This document shows positions 27,853-36,449 of a stretch of DNA of 64,000 nt, one piece after another. The notes under the pieces were generated by a model. That model was not told the DNA's origin, did no database searches, and worked only from the letters and a program-made list of their open reading frames with translations. Source of the DNA: Oscillatoria princeps RMCB-10 (GTDB taxonomy: Bacteria > Cyanobacteriota > Cyanobacteriia > Cyanobacteriales > Oscillatoriaceae); assembly GCA_019359235.1 (NCBI GenBank), contig JAHHHT010000003.1:1-64000 (forward strand). The letters run 5' to 3'. The first letter of the stretch is position 1. Every line of letters begins with the position of its first letter. The position numbers and the translations under genes were made by a program.

Positions 27853-29427
27853 ATGATTCAGCCAGGACAGATATTGCAAAATCGCTATCGAGTCATCCGC
27901 CGGCTGGGCGAAGGTGGCTGCGGCGCGACGTTCGAGGTGGACGATGCCGGCACGTTGAAAGTGTTGAAAGTGCTGCTGCTAGATAATTTCGACGAGCAAG
28001 AAACGAAAGAAAAGGCGATTGCCCTGTTCCAGCAGGAAGCTAGAGTTTTGAGCCGGCTGGCTCATGCCGGCATTCCCAAAGTGGAGCCTGACGCTTATTT
28101 TACTTGGGCAGAGGCTGCTGCCGGCACCCAGCACTGTTTGGTGATGGAGAAGATTGAGGGGCATTCTTTGCGGGAGTGGCTGCAGGAGAATCCCCCGATT
28201 TCCCAAGAGCGAGCAATTAGCTGGTTAAAACAGCTGGCAGAAATCTTGCGCGAAGTTCACCAGCAGGAGTATTTTCACCGGGATATCAAGCCGGCGAATA
28301 TTATGCTGAAACCGGATGGGCAGCTGGTGCTGATTGACTTTGGGGCGGTGCGGCAAGTGACGGGCACTTATCTGGCAAAAATGGGTGTGGGGCGCGAGGG
28401 AACGCAAATTCTTTCGCCCGGTTACACGCCGGTGGAGCAGTACGAGGCGAGAGCGGTGCCGCAATCGGATTTCTTCGCTCTGGGGCGGACTTTTGTGCAT
28501 TTGCTCACCGGCAGTCACCCTCTCGATTTTCCCAAAAATGAGCGCCAGGAGTTGCTGTGGCGAGAGGGCGCGCCGGCTGTCCGCTCGCAACTGGCAGATT
28601 TGATTGACGATATGATGGCTTTGCTGCCAGGAAATAGACCGCAAAATGCGAAAATTATCTTGCAGCGCCTGGATGCTGCCGGTGGGGCTGGGGTGCCGGT
28701 GAGTTCGCCTGCTGTCGAGCCGGTGTCTCACCCGCCGAATCCGGGCAGCAAGGTGCGCCGGTTTGGGCCGGTTGGGGTTAATTTCAAGTTGGTGGCGTCT
28801 GTCTTGGTGGGGCTTGGGTGGTTGTGGGTTTCCTCGCCCCAAATTGCTTTTGCTCTTAACGAGAGCGGGCAGAAAAATTACCTAGAAAAGCGATACGAGA
28901 GTGCCGAATTTAAGTTCAGATTGGCGCTCCTATTCAAGCGAGATATCAGCATGACTCATTACAACCTGGGTGCGACTTGCGAAAAGCTCGGCAATTATGA
29001 TTGCGCCCGCAGTGAGCACCAGAAGGCCATAGAGGGCAATGACACCGGCACACCCTACGCTATGAACAATTTAGGCCGGCTTTACATTACTCAATACAGC
29101 GATAATGAGGCAGCGATTAAGTTGCTAGAGCGCGGTTTGCCGCTGACTAAAGATGAGTCATTGAAATCTGACTTGCACAAAAATATCGGCTGGGTCTATG
29201 TGCGGGAAACTGGCTATGCCTCAGCCAAGCTACACCTGGAGAAGGCCATTGAACTCAATCCAGAAAGCGCCCCCGCTCACTGTTTGCTAGCACAGGTGCT
29301 GGAAGCGGAGGGGAACACCCAAGGCGCAGGGGCAGAATGGAAAAAGTGTCAAAACGCTGACCCGAAAGACCAGAGGCCAGAAGTTTACGCATGGAGGGAT
29401 TTAGCAAGCCGGCGCTTGGCTAACTGA
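27853..29427 (+). CDS. Serine/threonine protein kinase with TPR C-terminus (524 aa)
   Basis: The ATG at 27853 (MIQPGQILQNRYRVI) is chosen over an upstream in-frame ATG because kinase homology starts there and a purine-rich GAGGAAGGAAGG tract lies just upstream. It has a Hanks-type kinase domain: glycine loop LGEGGCGATFEV, catalytic loop HRDIKPANIM (H142, D144) and DFGAVRQV (D162), about residues 10-270. A Pro/Val linker, one membrane segment at about 311-335, and tetratricopeptide-like helices (about 340-520, with YNLGATCEKLGNYDCARSEH) follow. The layout, a cytoplasmic kinase tied to an outside TPR sensor, is frequent in filamentous cyanobacteria. The target is unknown. It lies 400 bases after the STAND gene on the same strand, separated by hairpin repeats, so co-transcription is doubtful. 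Confidence 0.88.
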   Translation: MIQPGQILQNRYRVIRRLGEGGCGATFEVDDAGTLKVLKVLLLDNFDEQETKEKAIALFQQEARVLSRLAHAGIPKVEPDAYFTWAEAAAGTQHCLVMEKIEGHSLREWLQENPPISQERAISWLKQLAEILREVHQQEYFHRDIKPANIMLKPDGQLVLIDFGAVRQVTGTYLAKMGVGREGTQILSPGYTPVEQYEARAVPQSDFFALGRTFVHLLTGSHPLDFPKNERQELLWREGAPAVRSQLADLIDDMMALLPGNRPQNAKIILQRLDAAGGAGVPVSSPAVEPVSHPPNPGSKVRRFGPVGVNFKLVASVLVGLGWLWVSSPQIAFALNESGQKNYLEKRYESAEFKFRLALLFKRDISMTHYNLGATCEKLGNYDCARSEHQKAIEGNDTGTPYAMNNLGRLYITQYSDNEAAIKLLERGLPLTKDESLKSDLHKNIGWVYVRETGYASAKLHLEKAIELNPESAPAHCLLAQVLEAEGNTQGAGAEWKKCQNADPKDQRPEVYAWRDLASRRLAN

Positions 29428-30201
29428 GAAGCCGGCGCATATAACTTGCACGTTTCGGGGGCAGGCACGGGGGGCTGCCCCTAAAGCCTAGTATAGCTGT
29501 GCGGGAGGCTCAGGCACAGAAAATATTAGGCAAATTGTAAAGATGGAGCATCGGCTTGTATGATTTTCATTTGTTGTGTATATTAAGCAGTTGTGCATTT
29601 AATTTGCGCAAGCGCTCTAGGAGGCAGCAGCCCCCAGTCAGGCGTTTCCCGGCTGTAGGAGCTGGCAAATTGTGCCCGCCGGGAACGAGGGCAACGAGGG
29701 CAATAGGAGGCAGCAGCCCCCAGTCAGGTGTTTCCCGACAGTGGTGGCTGGCCAATTGTGCCCCGGGCTAATCGGAGGCAGCAGCCCCCAGTCGGGGGTT
29801 CCCAGCATGAGCTGGGAACAAGGGGGACGAGGGGATAGCCGTGCGCAGACGGGACATGTGGCGTCTCTGCTAGCTTTACCCTTCCTGATTTCGGCCATCG
29901 CCCGGAACCGGCGAAGGCGATGGACAAGGGGGGCAGTACGGTTCCGCCTGGACAAGCTGTTCACTGGCAGTGGCCGGTTGTTCCATTTTGCTGCCGGTGA
30001 ACCCATGCGATGCTAGAGCGAGGATAAGAAAGATTTCAGAAATGGGAATGCGTTGCATGGCTGTAAAGTACCTAAACCACAACTCCAGAATGGTTGATTT
30101 ATCTAGGCTCGATCGGCCCACTTTCAGTAGCATTTCTGGCTCTGAACACCAAAGTGAGATCGAATTGAACTTGACAAACAAACAAAGTTGAGGTAAAGAG
30201 A
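29428..30201. other. Intergenic region with GGAGGCAGCAGCCCCCAGTC repeats
   Basis: Three copies of a module starting GGAGGCAGCAGCCCCCAGTC at about 29620, 29706 and 29775, each followed by a CCCG/CCCAG hairpin; a relative sits at about 49864-49915. The right part holds a possible 60-codon minus-strand frame. Confidence 0.6.
29876..30058 (-). CDS. Possible small exported protein (60 aa)
   Basis: Starting at the ATG at 30058 the product begins MQRIPISEIFLILALASHG, which looks like a short signal peptide, followed by a Ser/Pro/Glu-rich mature part with two Cys. An AGG-containing purine stretch lies about 12 bases upstream. It is divergent from the HTH-HEAT gene. It has no recognisable family and could be chance, since the region is repeat-rich. 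Confidence 0.25.
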   Translation of the reverse strand: MQRIPISEIFLILALASHGFTGSKMEQPATASEQLVQAEPYCPPCPSPSPVPGDGRNQEG

Positions 30202-31341
30202 ATGGTGGCAAGTATTAGGTTATCGGAACAGGGGTTACAACAAGTCGATATGGCTAGAAGAAAGAAAGGCTGGAACGTAACAGCTCACAGCTGGTGTGAA
30301 GCGGCCCACACTTCGCCGGCTACCTTGAGGCGGTTCAGGCAGAGGCAGCCAATTCAACAAGATGCTTTCATCAGAATTTGTCAGGCTGTAGGGGTTAGCT
30401 GGGAAAATGTGGTTGATGACACGCTCCCAACTGTGACTTCTGAAAGCACATGGCTGTTTGTCTTGAGCGCCACTATTCCGGAAATTGACAGGGCAAAAGC
30501 GGACGCTATAGTTGCTGTGGCAAATCAACTTTTGGGAGAAGGCTGTAAGGTGATCCTAAACAAAATTGAGCTGGGTAGCGTAGTGCTAGTTCTTTCAAGC
30601 CCCTTAGAGGGATTTGAGCGGATTGAGTATCTGTTTAGAACGAGACAGCTGAGAGAAATATTGGGTTTTCCTGTCGAGGATGTGCGCCTAGCATCCGCAC
30701 CAATAAACTGGCGGCAATTCCTCCAGAATCTCTTTGAACCCTACTGGCAACAGCCGGAACAGCTACTGCCAGCCGGTGCTCACAGAAGCGCTGAGGGTTC
30801 TAACGCTCCAGAAGCGATCCTAAATCTGATCCACCTGCTGCAAACCAGTCAGGATGAACCAACCCGCCGGCAAGCCGCCGAAGCTCTGGGGAAAACCGGC
30901 ACCGGCAACCCACATGGCATCAGCGCCCTCACCCAATTGCTGCGCAACAGCCAAGATCCAGAAACCCTCTGGCAAGCTGCCCTCAGCTTGGGTAAACTCG
31001 ACCCGGGCAATCCAGCAGCCGGTGTGGAAAGAGCCAAAGCTCTTGACTTGGGGACACAGCCAGACAGTCAAGCCGTGGCCTTAATTGCGGCTTTCAGGCC
31101 AAAAACCGATGGGGAGGTTAGCATCCGCTTGCGAGTGGAGCCGGTGGAGGAGGGACAAATCTATCTGCCCCCCCATCTCAAGCTCACCGTGTTCGATGAA
31201 TCGGGAGAGGCTTTCATACAAACTGAATCAACCAGCAGAGATAACTTCCTGCAACGGGGGTTTAGCGGCCCTCCCGGATTGCAGTTCAGTGTCACAATAT
31301 CTCTGGGAGATGCTAGCATCACAGAAGAGTTTCTAACTTGA
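30202..31341 (+). CDS. HTH and HEAT-repeat protein preceding a CHAT protease (379 aa)
   Basis: The ATG at 30202 has GAGG about 9 bases upstream. Residues about 5-75 form a Cro/XRE-like helix-turn-helix typical of cyanobacterial signalling proteins (HTSPATLRRFRQRQPI, AVGVSWENVVDD). Residues 80-165 form an alpha/beta module (IELGSVVLVLSSPLEGFERI) reminiscent of adaptor domains found beside STAND and CHAT proteins; that match is tentative. HEAT-like helices (about 200-285, RRQAAEALGKTGTGNPH) precede a beta-rich C-terminus (YLPPHLKLTVFDESGE) similar to DUF1822-type C-termini. Only 28 bases separate it from the CHAT-WD40 gene, so the two are probably one operon. Inferred role: adaptor or regulator of the protease. 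The name of the module at 80-165 is uncertain. Confidence 0.7.
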   Translation: MVASIRLSEQGLQQVDMARRKKGWNVTAHSWCEAAHTSPATLRRFRQRQPIQQDAFIRICQAVGVSWENVVDDTLPTVTSESTWLFVLSATIPEIDRAKADAIVAVANQLLGEGCKVILNKIELGSVVLVLSSPLEGFERIEYLFRTRQLREILGFPVEDVRLASAPINWRQFLQNLFEPYWQQPEQLLPAGAHRSAEGSNAPEAILNLIHLLQTSQDEPTRRQAAEALGKTGTGNPHGISALTQLLRNSQDPETLWQAALSLGKLDPGNPAAGVERAKALDLGTQPDSQAVALIAAFRPKTDGEVSIRLRVEPVEEGQIYLPPHLKLTVFDESGEAFIQTESTSRDNFLQRGFSGPPGLQFSVTISLGDASITEEFLT

Positions 31342-31369
31342 TGGCCTCAAGGCTTCTGAGGAGATGGCA

Positions 31370-33439
31370 ATGGGTAAACGAGTAATTATAACACTACTCA
31401 AAGGGAATTTTCAGCAGGGGTTTCCGGCTCTCCTGCGAATTAGGGAGGATGGCACTCCTCCTGAGAGAGACATCCAAGTCGAAGGCCATCTCCCCCCGCA
31501 CCCGAAAATTGCGGATCTATACGGCTATTGGAAGTTAGCCTATGACAAGGGACTCGGGGTGCGAGGTTCCTTGAAGACTGAATCCAGCGTAACTGACCTT
31601 CCCTGCAGCAAGTTAGCCGAGAATTTTGCAGACAGTCTCAAGACCTGGCTCAATTCTGGGGATACGGAGTGGCAAAAAATCAGGGATGGCTTGCAACAAA
31701 ACCTGAGGCGCGACGACGAAATTAGCGCAATCATTCAAACGGAAGACCCCAAGCTGCGGCTGCTGCCTTGGCATTTGTGGGATTTGTTCGCTCAATACTA
31801 CAACAAGGCAGAAATTGCCATAAGCTCGCCACAGTATACGCCTTCGGGAACAAAAACACCCAGCGGCAATCGAGTCAGAATACTGGCTATACTGGGCGAT
31901 AAGAAGGGGACTGATAGCCAGACAGAAATTAATCCCCAAGCCGACCTGGATTTACTAAAACTGCATTTACGCGATGCAGAGATTGTCCCTTTAGTAGAGC
32001 CGCAGCCAGAAGACTTCCGCCGATATCTTTGGGATGAGAGAGGCTGGCATATCCTGTTTTTTTCCGGACACAGCAGCAGCGAAATAGGTGGTCAAACCGG
32101 ATGGATTAAAATTAATCAAAACGACATCTTGACGGTTCAGGAATTTAAGAATGCCCTGAGGAAAGCCATTGAGAATGGCTTGCAGCTAGCAATTTTTAAT
32201 TCTTGCCACGGGTTAGGATTGGCCAACCAAATAGAAGAGTTGCGCATCCCGCAAATCATTGTGATGCGCGAGCGGGTGCTAGACAAGGCAGCGCAGGATT
32301 TTTTGCAGCATTTTCTGGCGGCATTTTCTGGGGGGGAGACGCGAAAGTGCGCGTCCCTACATTCCGCAGTGCGAGAAGCGCGGCTCAAGCTGGAAGACAC
32401 TTGGAATAAGACATGTCCAGGAACTAGCTGGCTGCCGGTGATTTGCCAGAATCCAGCAGTAGAATCCCTAACTTGGCGAGGTTTTCTCGCGTGGACAGAA
32501 GCACGCACGATCTCCGGCCATTCAGCTACAATTAGGACAGTAGCCATTAGCCCCGATGGGAAAACTCTCGCCACCGGCAGTTTTGACAAAACAGTAAAGC
32601 TGTGGAATTTAGACACCGGCGAACTAATCGACACCATCGCCGGACATTCAAATCCGATTAGGAGCGTCGCCTTCAGCCCCGATGGCAAAACCCTCGCCAG
32701 CGCTTGCACCATAGTGTTTCAAGACGGCACCATCAAACTGTGGGATGCAGATACGCGGAGACTGAGGCAAACTCTGGGAAGCTCACTGTTAGTTTTGACC
32801 GTAGAGACTCTCGCCTTCAGTCCCGATGGACAAATCCTCGCCAGTGGAAATTTTGACCCCACAATTAACCTTTGGGATCTCAACACCGGCAAAGTGCGAA
32901 GCACCCTGAATGCGCACGGGTGGCAAGTTAATTCTATCGCCTTCAGCGCTGATGGGCAAATCCTTGTCAGCGGCGGTTGGGATAATACTGTCAAGATTTG
33001 GAATTGGCGCAGGGAGGAACTGCTGAACACCTTCAATGGCCCTTCAGACTGGGCCGGTTTTCTAGTAACCTGGTTTAGGTTTAGCATCTATGTTGGGCGG
33101 ATTTACTCTGTCGCGATTAGTCCTGACGGACAAACTGTCGCCAGTGGCGGTTACGAGCACCCGGTTACACTGTGGGATACCGGCACGGGAAGACCTCTGC
33201 GCATCCTGACGGAAGACTCAGGCACGGTTTATTCTCTTGCCTTTAGCCCCAATGGGAAAATTCTCGCCAGTGGCGGGGAAGACAGCACGGTCCGCATTTG
33301 GAATTATCGCACTGGGGAACTGCTTCACACGCTTAAACATTTAGGGCCGGTTTGGTGTGTTACTTTTAGCCCTGATGGGCAAACTTTGGTCAGTGGCAGT
33401 GAGGATAGGACAGTCAAGGTTTGGCGCGTGCCCTTCTAA
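31370..33439 (+). CDS. CHAT (caspase-like) protease with seven WD40 repeats (689 aa)
   Basis: The ATG at 31370 is preferred to the in-frame ATG at 31364 because GAGGAG lies six bases upstream of it. Residues about 150-350 are a CHAT peptidase domain: the catalytic His is in ILFFSGHSSSE (H234) and the Cys in LAIFNSCHGLG (C279), so the dyad is intact. From about residue 381 to the end come seven WD40 units (for example FSPDGKTLASACT...LWD, AFSPNGKILASGGEDSTVRIWN), enough for one closed beta-propeller. CHAT proteases belong to the caspase/separase clan; the WD40 part should bind a trigger or substrate. With the HTH-HEAT partner upstream this resembles a conflict or regulated-proteolysis unit. 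No obvious substrate gene is adjacent. Confidence 0.88.
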   Translation: MGKRVIITLLKGNFQQGFPALLRIREDGTPPERDIQVEGHLPPHPKIADLYGYWKLAYDKGLGVRGSLKTESSVTDLPCSKLAENFADSLKTWLNSGDTEWQKIRDGLQQNLRRDDEISAIIQTEDPKLRLLPWHLWDLFAQYYNKAEIAISSPQYTPSGTKTPSGNRVRILAILGDKKGTDSQTEINPQADLDLLKLHLRDAEIVPLVEPQPEDFRRYLWDERGWHILFFSGHSSSEIGGQTGWIKINQNDILTVQEFKNALRKAIENGLQLAIFNSCHGLGLANQIEELRIPQIIVMRERVLDKAAQDFLQHFLAAFSGGETRKCASLHSAVREARLKLEDTWNKTCPGTSWLPVICQNPAVESLTWRGFLAWTEARTISGHSATIRTVAISPDGKTLATGSFDKTVKLWNLDTGELIDTIAGHSNPIRSVAFSPDGKTLASACTIVFQDGTIKLWDADTRRLRQTLGSSLLVLTVETLAFSPDGQILASGNFDPTINLWDLNTGKVRSTLNAHGWQVNSIAFSADGQILVSGGWDNTVKIWNWRREELLNTFNGPSDWAGFLVTWFRFSIYVGRIYSVAISPDGQTVASGGYEHPVTLWDTGTGRPLRILTEDSGTVYSLAFSPNGKILASGGEDSTVRIWNYRTGELLHTLKHLGPVWCVTFSPDGQTLVSGSEDRTVKVWRVPF

Positions 33440-33517
33440 CCCCAAATGCCGGTTTTCAGGGGTGATATAGCAATAGACAGTCCGTTTAGGACAAGGCATC
33501 TCACTTGGCAGTAGGTA

Positions 33518-33623
33518 CAGGGACAGGCGAGACGCCTGTCCTACGTCCTAACCTAAGTGGCTACTGCTATATCCCTCTTCTGTCACTTTGGGGCAATTCG
33601 ACGAATTTGCGTCATTTCAGACA
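33518..33623. repeat. Dispersed repeat of about 105 bases, copy 1
   Basis: Includes the palindrome GACAGGCGAGACGCCTGTC and then CTACGTCCTAACCTAAG. A second copy lies at 53671-53778 and a fragment of the palindrome at about 13532-13550. Confidence 0.8.
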
Positions 33624-33733
33624 AGGAAAGAAGGACGCTATCGCGTCCCGCTTCGCTATCGAGCTTTCACCCTTGGTTGACAGAAGAGAGATATTATAGC
33701 AGATTTCAACCGAGTGAGGTACAGATATTAGAT

Positions 33734-33812
33734 CCCCCCCTAGCCCCCCCTTAAAAAGGGGGGGAACATTCTCAAAGCCCCCCTTTTTAAGGGGGGTTTG
33801 GGGGGATCTCCA
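33734..33812. repeat. C/G-rich hairpin repeat (GGGGAACATTCTCAAAGCCC core)
   Basis: CCCCCC/GGGGGG arms flank AACATTCTCAAAG. The core recurs at 16773-16821. The stem-loop sits between convergent genes and may stop transcription in both directions. Confidence 0.7.
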
Positions 33813-33883
33813 GACTATACTCCACGCAGATGCTTGCCCGCTATAGATGCAACCGGCAATGCTACCCTCCGGATGGCGTGAGA

Positions 33884-34771
33884 TTAATCCTCCAGCATCT
33901 CAGCTCTAGTGAAATATAAAGCGGGCATATTATAAGAAGGAAACCCTCCCGGTTCAGTGACAGCATATTCTATCACAAGACTTTTGGCTCCCGGTATATC
34001 TATAGGAACAGATATAATCTGCTGAGCTTTCCCGTAACGGCACTCGCCGGCCCAAAGTAACTTCCCATCAGCCGACAGCCTCACTAGATAAGTTAAATTT
34101 GTATCTCCTGACGATAAATCTTCCAAGCCGAACTCCAGGAGCAGCGCTTTCTGAACTCCCGACAATTCAAAGCCGACACGCTGTTCGCTAGAGTTTCCGT
34201 TTAACCTAAACACAGGGGAATACAGCTGACCGCGAACTAGAATTTTGGACTTCAAAAAGTTTATATATCTCCCGCCGGATATCACCATATTGTCCAGCAA
34301 GAGATTGGCTTTCTTAAACCGGCTCAAGTCAGAAGGAGGGGCCTTAAACCCTTCATTTGGAAAATATCCGGGAAGTTCGCTATTCTGAGATTGAGCTTGG
34401 CTGTTTCCAGAAAGAGCGTTCGGAACACTCGCGCTCACCTGAGGGGTGGGAGCCGGTTGCGGACTGCTGCTTGGACTGGCAATTGGAGTTGGGGAAGGCT
34501 GAACCGCAATTGGAGCCGCAATTGGAGCCGCTGGTGGAGCCGGTGATGGAGCCGCTGGTGGAGGACTTGACTCTGCCGGCGGTGGAGCGAGAGATGGTGT
34601 TGGGGATGCTGGAGAGCTTTTGGACAAGATATCCGAATTTTTCAGAAGGAAGAAAGTAACTGCAGATGCAATGGCTGAACCGAGAATAAACGCGAAAATA
34701 AACAAAGAGGTTATTAACCCTAATTTTCCAGAAGGTCTATTCTGAGAATCCCTTGGCTCCTGCTGACTCAT
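33884..34771 (-). CDS. Membrane-anchored NPCBM-like protein (295 aa)
   Basis: The ATG at 34771 is preferred over a GTG at 34780 because AAAGGAG lies eight bases upstream of it. A short basic N-terminus is followed by one signal-anchor at about residues 15-42 (GLITSLFIFAFILGSAIAS), a Pro/Ala/Ser-rich stalk (about 50-115) and a C-terminal domain (about 135-295) with VGFELSGVQKALLLEFGLED and LSADGKLLWAG. The last domain resembles the NPCBM carbohydrate-binding fold in pattern (hydrophobic strand, GLED, DG..L, IDIPGAKSLV). It is probably an envelope-exposed binding protein. It is convergent with the CHAT-WD40 gene and lies downstream of the methyltransferase gene on the same strand, with a hairpin repeat between. 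Function is unknown. Confidence 0.65.
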   Translation of the reverse strand: MSQQEPRDSQNRPSGKLGLITSLFIFAFILGSAIASAVTFFLLKNSDILSKSSPASPTPSLAPPPAESSPPPAAPSPAPPAAPIAAPIAVQPSPTPIASPSSSPQPAPTPQVSASVPNALSGNSQAQSQNSELPGYFPNEGFKAPPSDLSRFKKANLLLDNMVISGGRYINFLKSKILVRGQLYSPVFRLNGNSSEQRVGFELSGVQKALLLEFGLEDLSSGDTNLTYLVRLSADGKLLWAGECRYGKAQQIISVPIDIPGAKSLVIEYAVTEPGGFPSYNMPALYFTRAEMLED

Positions 34772-34816
34772 TAGTTTCACTCCTTTAACTCAAAATTTAA
34801 TCCGCTTTTCTCAGGC

Positions 34817-34850
34817 CAGAAACCCGGTTTCTTTCAGAAACCCGGTTTCT
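34817..34850. repeat. AGAAACCCGGTTTCT hairpin repeat
   Basis: Two copies of AGAAACCCGGTTTCT in tandem, each itself palindromic. One of at least five members of a dispersed family in this window; it could end methyltransferase transcription. Confidence 0.75.
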
Positions 34851-34871
34851 AGTCGCTACCAAACATCAATA

Positions 34872-36215
34872 TCACATATCCATAGACTCTTTCTCCCAAT
34901 ACTTAGTAGCCAGCGACGGACTCATGCGCAGCAGCGCCAGCTCGCCCTGCTCCACCGGCTCTGCCGGCACCTCCGGCTTAATCCCCAGCGCCTCCATCAC
35001 CTGACGCCCCACCGCCCGCCCCAACTTCGGCGGCAGGGCAGTGCCCACCTGCCGGAATCCGTGCCATTTCGTGCCGTGAAAGCGGAACCAGTCAGGAAAC
35101 GAATGCAGCCGCGCCGCCTCCCGCACCGTAATCACCCTCGGGCGCAACGGGTGAATCGGGCGCGGCGAGGTAAACCGGCCTTTTTCCCTCCCCGTGCCGG
35201 CGCGCAACGTGTGAGATTGCCCGTCAATATTGAGCCGGCGCAGGCGGCTGCTAGACTCCACCCTCCCCATCGGCGTCTCCTCAAACCGCTGCACGCACTC
35301 AGGGCTGTGAGTCGTGCGCAAGCAGCCGGTCAGCAAGTGCCGGTTCCAGATGCGATCGCAAGAAAAATCCCCCGCCTCCCTCACCGGCCCCCGCAGCGAT
35401 CGCACATAGTTGCTTGCCAGCTTTTCCATCCCCTTCAGTTGCGCCGGCGTCAGCAGCAGCTCATCTGTCTCCAGCAGCTCTGCAAACTCATCCACATCCG
35501 GCAAGTCTGCGATCGCCTCCTTGACGGTCACCTTTTTTGGCTGTGCCGGCACTTCCGGATAAGTCAGCAGGACTTCACCGAAGCGAGAGCCCAGCAAAAA
35601 CATGCGCTGCCGGTCTTGCGGCACACCAAAATCCGCTGCATTCAAAACCCGCACCGGCAGCGCGATCTTGTATCCTGCCGCTTCAAACTGCCCAATCAGC
35701 CGCTCCATAAACTCCGCGTACTGGTCACTCACCAGAGTCGGCACATTCTCCATAATGAAATATCGCGGCTGCAGCTCGCTCACCGCGCGGCAGAAATCGA
35801 ACACCAGATTATTGCGCTCGTCCTCCAGGACGCCCTTGCCCATAATTGCGAACCCCTGAGACGGAGGCCCGCCGATCGCCAGGTCTATTTCACCATCCCA
35901 ACCGGGCACGGCCCTTCTGCGGCTCCCCCCAACAGGATGGGACGCCGAGCTTTGTGCGGCTGCGGCTCCAATCAACCGAGTGGACATCGTAGAAATATCA
36001 GCGCACAGCACCTCGGTTTGGGGAAAGTTGAACGAATACACCGCCGCATGCACGGGGTCAATGTCAACCGCTGCCACCACATCGAAGCCGGCTTGCTCAA
36101 TTCCCAGGGAGAATCCACCGGCACCAGCAAACAAATCGACAGCAATGGGCCGCCGCTCAGAACTGAATTGGAATTTTGGATGTAATATTTTAGGCACGCC
36201 AGGACGCCGAGACAC
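34872..36215 (-). CDS. C5 cytosine DNA methyltransferase with Cys-to-Ser in motif IV (447 aa)
   Basis: Motif I is VDLFAGAGGFSLG, motif VI MENVP, motif VIII QDRQRM, with a target-recognition stretch and a C-terminal RLHSFPDWFRF motif of the C5 methyltransferase family. Motif IV, normally GGPPCQGF, reads GGPPSQGF: residue 119 is Ser (TCT) where the attacking Cys (TGT) is expected, a one-base difference. Everything else looks intact, so it is either an inactivated enzyme or has a non-methylating role. No restriction endonuclease gene is adjacent, so it is a solitary methyltransferase; similarity to the cyanobacterial enzymes that methylate CGATCG is plausible but not proven. The only usable start at 36215 is GTG, so the true start is uncertain; the domain begins near residue 22. 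Confidence 0.85.
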   Translation of the reverse strand: MSRRPGVPKILHPKFQFSSERRPIAVDLFAGAGGFSLGIEQAGFDVVAAVDIDPVHAAVYSFNFPQTEVLCADISTMSTRLIGAAAAQSSASHPVGGSRRRAVPGWDGEIDLAIGGPPSQGFAIMGKGVLEDERNNLVFDFCRAVSELQPRYFIMENVPTLVSDQYAEFMERLIGQFEAAGYKIALPVRVLNAADFGVPQDRQRMFLLGSRFGEVLLTYPEVPAQPKKVTVKEAIADLPDVDEFAELLETDELLLTPAQLKGMEKLASNYVRSLRGPVREAGDFSCDRIWNRHLLTGCLRTTHSPECVQRFEETPMGRVESSSRLRRLNIDGQSHTLRAGTGREKGRFTSPRPIHPLRPRVITVREAARLHSFPDWFRFHGTKWHGFRQVGTALPPKLGRAVGRQVMEALGIKPEVPAEPVEQGELALLRMSPSLATKYWEKESMDM

Positions 36216-36360
36216 GGTAGATGGGGTTTTATATTTTTTGCCTTAGCGCCAAAGCGCCTCAGCCTCAGGAATATTTCGGATTCAATCTAACATCTAAAAT
36301 GTAAAATCTAAAATAGCTTCTCTAAAATTTCCGTTTCACAGCTCCCCGGAGCAACCCACT

Positions 36361-36413
36361 CCCTTAGCCCCCTCCCCGCCGGCGGGGAGGGGGTTGGGTG
36401 CCGGGTTCATCCG
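36361..36413. repeat. Dispersed C/G-rich intergenic repeat
   Basis: Copy of the CCCCTCCCCGC...GCGGGGAGGGGG family, just downstream of lpxB, where it could fold into a terminator-like stem. Confidence 0.7.
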
Positions 36414-36449
36414 GGTAATGCGCAACTTCCTAAAATCCGATCGCCCCCT

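Larger units (their letters stand above)
33440..33883. other. Intergenic region between convergent genes, repeat-rich
   Basis: Contains a repeat of about 105 bases (33518-33623, sibling at 53671-53778) and a C/G hairpin element (33734-33812). Both neighbours end here, so the hairpins may act as bidirectional terminators. No gene seen. Confidence 0.6.

Noticed and set aside
35061-36185. Plus-strand frame of 374 codons
   Set aside because: Antisense to the cytosine methyltransferase, whose motifs are clear on the minus strand.
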